The notes under the pieces are model-generated. The model ran no database searches and had not been told where the DNA came from. It saw only the letters and a program-made list of their open reading frames with translations. A stretch of DNA of 8,332 bases from the NCBI GenBank assembly GCA_019243075.1, contig JAFAUV010000328.1, positions 1 to 8,332 of the forward strand, in the 5' to 3' direction. Origin of the DNA: Bradyrhizobium sp. GTDB lineage: Bacteria; Pseudomonadota; Alphaproteobacteria; Rhizobiales; Xanthobacteraceae. Of the stretch, positions 6,703 to 8,332 are shown one piece after another; position 1 is the stretch's first letter, and each line of letters starts with the position of its first letter. Position numbers and translations under genes: made by a program.

Positions 6703-6703
6703 A

Positions 6704-8173
6704 TCAAAGCAAGCTGGCGCCGAAGTTCTGTTCGGGATCGACGTCTGCGGCGAGGCGGCCTGTTGGCCTTGCGGCTTCACCGCCGCTGCGCGCGAGAAAG
6801 CGGCCGCTCCCGGGCTCGACACTGCGCTTGCCATCGCTGACGATGATGCGCCCGCGAGACAGCACGGTCACCGGCCAGCCACGAAGTTTGAATCCGCCAA
6901 AAGGCGTGTATCCGGTGCGATCGTGCATCATTGCATCACTCAGCGTCACTTCGCGCGCAGGGTCCCAGATCGCGATGTCGGCGTCTGCTCCGACCGCGAT
7001 CGAGCCTTTGCGGGGATGCAGGTTATAGATTTTCGCGGGCGCTGTTGCAGTCAATTCCACAAATTTCTCCAATCCCAGCCGGCCCTTCGAAATCATGGCG
7101 TCGAACAGCAGCGGCAGCCTTGTCTCCAGCCCCGGCAGGCCGTTTGCGATCTGCTTGAAGTTGGGGGCGCGACCGGCGCGTAACTTTCCCGTATCGTCGA
7201 AGCGATATGGCGCATGGTCGGAGGAGACAGTTTGGAGGTCGCCGAGCGCCAGTGCCTGCCAGAGCGCCTCCTGGTCGGCCGCACGCCGCGGCGGCGGACT
7301 GCACATCCATTTCGCGCCTTCCAGACCGGGCTTGTCGAGATCGTCGGCGGTGAGAAAGAGATATTGCGGACAGGTTTCCGCGAACACCTTCAGGCCCTGA
7401 CCGCGCGCCTCGCGAATGACCCTGGCTCCCTCCGCGGTCGAAACGTGAAAGATCATGATCGGCTGATCGATCAGCGCAGCCATGCCGATCAGGCGGTTGA
7501 ACGCTTCTGCCTCGGAGATGCGCGCGTGGCTGATGGCGTGATACTTCGGGTCAGCATAGCCTGCCTTGAGCAACCGCTTCACCATCCAGCTGATGATGCC
7601 GTGGTTCTCGGCGTGAGCGCAGAGCAGGGCGCCGGATTGGCGCGCTGTGAGCAGAATGTCGAGCAAAGGCTCGTCGTCGACCTTCAGCCGCTCGTAGGTC
7701 ATGAAGATCTTGATCGAGGAATGGCCCTGCTTGACGAGCGCGGGCAGGTCGTTTTCCAGCGTTTCGCGCGTGGGATCCGCGACGATCATATGGAAGGCGT
7801 AGTCGATCATGGCCCCCTTGCGGGCCAGCGCGTGATACTCCTCGACGACCTGCGTCAGGTTCATTCCAACATGCTGAGCGGCAAACGAGATCACCGTGGT
7901 GGTGCCCCCGAACGCCGCCGAAGCGGTCGCGCTCTCGAACGTATCGGCGTTCATGATGCCTGCCGCCGAGAGCTGCTCGATATGGCAGTGGCTGTCGATG
8001 CCGCCGGGAAGAACCAGCTTGCCGCGTGCATCGATCTCGCGCTTCCCCGGAGTCAACGGGCTTCCGATCGCGGCGATTTTCTCGCCGAGAATGCCGACGT
8101 CGGCATCGAACACGTCGCTCGCAGTGGCGACCCGGCCCCCACGGATCACGAGGTCGTATGCGGGATTGGTCAT
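6704..8173 (-). CDS. Hydantoinase/dihydropyrimidinase-family cyclic amidohydrolase
   Basis: This is a 489-residue metal-dependent hydrolase of the amidohydrolase superfamily, expected to open a cyclic amide, ureide or imide ring (hydantoin to N-carbamoyl amino acid, or dihydropyrimidine to ureido acid). The binuclear metal site appears complete: His62 and His64 in GIDSHCHIEQ, carboxylated Lys155 in SIKIFMTY, His187 in AHAEN, His243 in IFHVSTAEG and Asp319 in SSDHAPY. Tyr160, Ser292 (CSPPPR) and Asn344 match the substrate-contact positions of dihydropyrimidinases. Length is typical, with a short polar tail after GRFLAR. The start ATG 8173 has GGAG 6 bases upstream on the minus strand and leads straight into YDLVIRGGRV. 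An upstream in-frame ATG at 8254 would add 27 non-conserved residues and run almost into the divergent gene's ribosome site. It converges on the SDR and is divergent from a racemase-like gene, which favours a hydantoin-type substrate. Allantoinase or dihydroorotase is less likely. Confidence 0.92.
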   Translation of the reverse strand: MTNPAYDLVIRGGRVATASDVFDADVGILGEKIAAIGSPLTPGKREIDARGKLVLPGGIDSHCHIEQLSAAGIMNADTFESATASAAFGGTTTVISFAAQHVGMNLTQVVEEYHALARKGAMIDYAFHMIVADPTRETLENDLPALVKQGHSSIKIFMTYERLKVDDEPLLDILLTARQSGALLCAHAENHGIISWMVKRLLKAGYADPKYHAISHARISEAEAFNRLIGMAALIDQPIMIFHVSTAEGARVIREARGQGLKVFAETCPQYLFLTADDLDKPGLEGAKWMCSPPPRRAADQEALWQALALGDLQTVSSDHAPYRFDDTGKLRAGRAPNFKQIANGLPGLETRLPLLFDAMISKGRLGLEKFVELTATAPAKIYNLHPRKGSIAVGADADIAIWDPAREVTLSDAMMHDRTGYTPFGGFKLRGWPVTVLSRGRIIVSDGKRSVEPGSGRFLARSGGEAARPTGRLAADVDPEQNFGASLL

Positions 8174-8268
8174 GGCCGGCTCCGTGTTGTTGTCCGCAAG
8201 TTCGCCGGCGGCACGGTCGTTGCAAAGCCGGGGCGATTGTGACACCGTTGGCATTTCCGAGGCGCATC
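8174..8268. promoter_or_regulatory. Divergent promoter region between hydantoinase-family and racemase-like genes
   Basis: These 95 bases separate two start codons facing away from each other, so promoters for both genes, or a shared operator, should lie here or within the 5' ends of the genes. I see ribosome sites at both ends (minus-strand GGAG before 8173; GAGG at 8259-8262 before 8269). I do not see a convincing -35/-10 pair or a clear operator palindrome. The assignment rests on layout alone. Confidence 0.4.
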
Positions 8269-8332
8269 ATGTCCCGTTCCTGCATCCGCGTCATCAATCC
8301 GAATTCAAACCGCGTCGTCACCAGGGCGCTGG
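8269..8332 (+). CDS. Asp/Glu/hydantoin racemase family protein (N-terminal fragment, cut by window end)
   Basis: An ATG at 8269, with GAGG at 8259-8262 six bases before it, opens a frame that runs off the window after 21 complete codons. The peptide begins with IRVINPNSN at about residues 6-14 and then VVTRAL. That pattern (hydrophobic strand, then INPNS/T-N and a Thr seven or so residues later) is the signature beginning of hydantoin and allantoin racemases in the Asp/Glu racemase family (PF01177). Such enzymes interconvert the D and L forms of 5-substituted hydantoins. Divergent placement next to a hydantoinase is a common arrangement and agrees with this call. Only the start is visible, so the catalytic cysteines cannot be checked. 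Related members include allantoin racemase and arylmalonate decarboxylase-like proteins. Confidence 0.62.
   Translation, partial: MSRSCIRVINPNSNRVVTRAL

Larger units (their letters stand above)
6305..6703. other. Intergenic stretch between convergent genes
   Basis: These roughly 400 bases separate the SDR stop from the hydantoinase-family stop on the other strand. No protein with recognisable homology is seen on either strand. The stretch contains inverted repeats at 6351-6402, 6608-6629 and 6683-6702 and a short possible ORF at 6417-6560, each listed separately. Part of it (about 6410-6550) looks more AT-rich than the flanking genes, with an AAGTTTTTAAC run near 6478. It may be a decayed remnant of a former gene or insertion, but no insertion-sequence ends or transposase pieces could be identified. 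Confidence 0.5.

Noticed and set aside
7214..8242. Plus-strand open frame of 342 codons opposite the hydantoinase-family gene
   Set aside because: The minus strand encodes an intact enzyme with all metal ligands, and the plus-strand translation shows no domain. It also crosses the divergent promoter region.
8174..8254. 27-residue N-terminal extension of the hydantoinase-family protein from ATG 8254
   Set aside because: The residues are not conserved, the family domain starts immediately after ATG 8173 with its own GGAG, and the extension would fill the divergent promoter region.
7551..8321. Minus-strand frame open from the right window edge
   Set aside because: After about 34 plausible residues it runs through the hydantoinase-family gene in the wrong frame and becomes Arg/His-rich; the edge region is better explained by the plus-strand racemase-like start.

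Overview
The window is GC-rich, densely packed bacterial DNA with strong G/C third-position bias. Gene content and style (a five-gene Liv/Urt-type ABC importer fused into a catabolic operon, plus hydantoin-type enzymes) suggest an alphaproteobacterium such as Bradyrhizobium or Rhodopseudomonas. That taxonomic reading is inference from composition and content, not from a marker gene.

Positions 1-6304 (+ strand) look like one operon, entered in mid-gene. Its order is: C-terminal part of a periplasmic amide/urea-type substrate-binding protein (1-524), LivH-type permease (557-1429), LivM-type permease (1426-2499), LivG/UrtD-type ATPase (2504-3226), LivF/UrtE-type ATPase (3223-3933), amidase-signature hydrolase (3972-5486) and a short-chain dehydrogenase/reductase (5549-6304). 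Two junctions overlap by 4 bases (GTGA, ATGA) and the remaining gaps are 4 to 62 bases, so co-transcription is very likely. The simplest reading is import of an amide-like compound, hydrolysis to acid plus ammonia by the amidase, and oxidation or reduction of a product by the SDR.

Positions 6305-6703 hold no confident gene. The stretch contains several inverted repeats, one of which (6351-6402) is followed by a T-run only on the minus strand and so looks like a minus-strand terminator. It also holds a possible 47-codon ORF.

Positions 6704-8173 (- strand) encode a complete hydantoinase/dihydropyrimidinase-family cyclic amidohydrolase that converges on the operon. Divergent from it, at the right edge (8269 onward, + strand), are the first 21 codons of what reads as an Asp/Glu/hydantoin racemase. 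This fragment is easy to miss because it is cut by the window end. Together these suggest a hydantoin (or related cyclic ureide/imide) utilisation locus beside an amide import and hydrolysis operon. No nitrile hydratase, regulator, N-carbamoylase, mobile element, CRISPR or RNA gene was found in the window.
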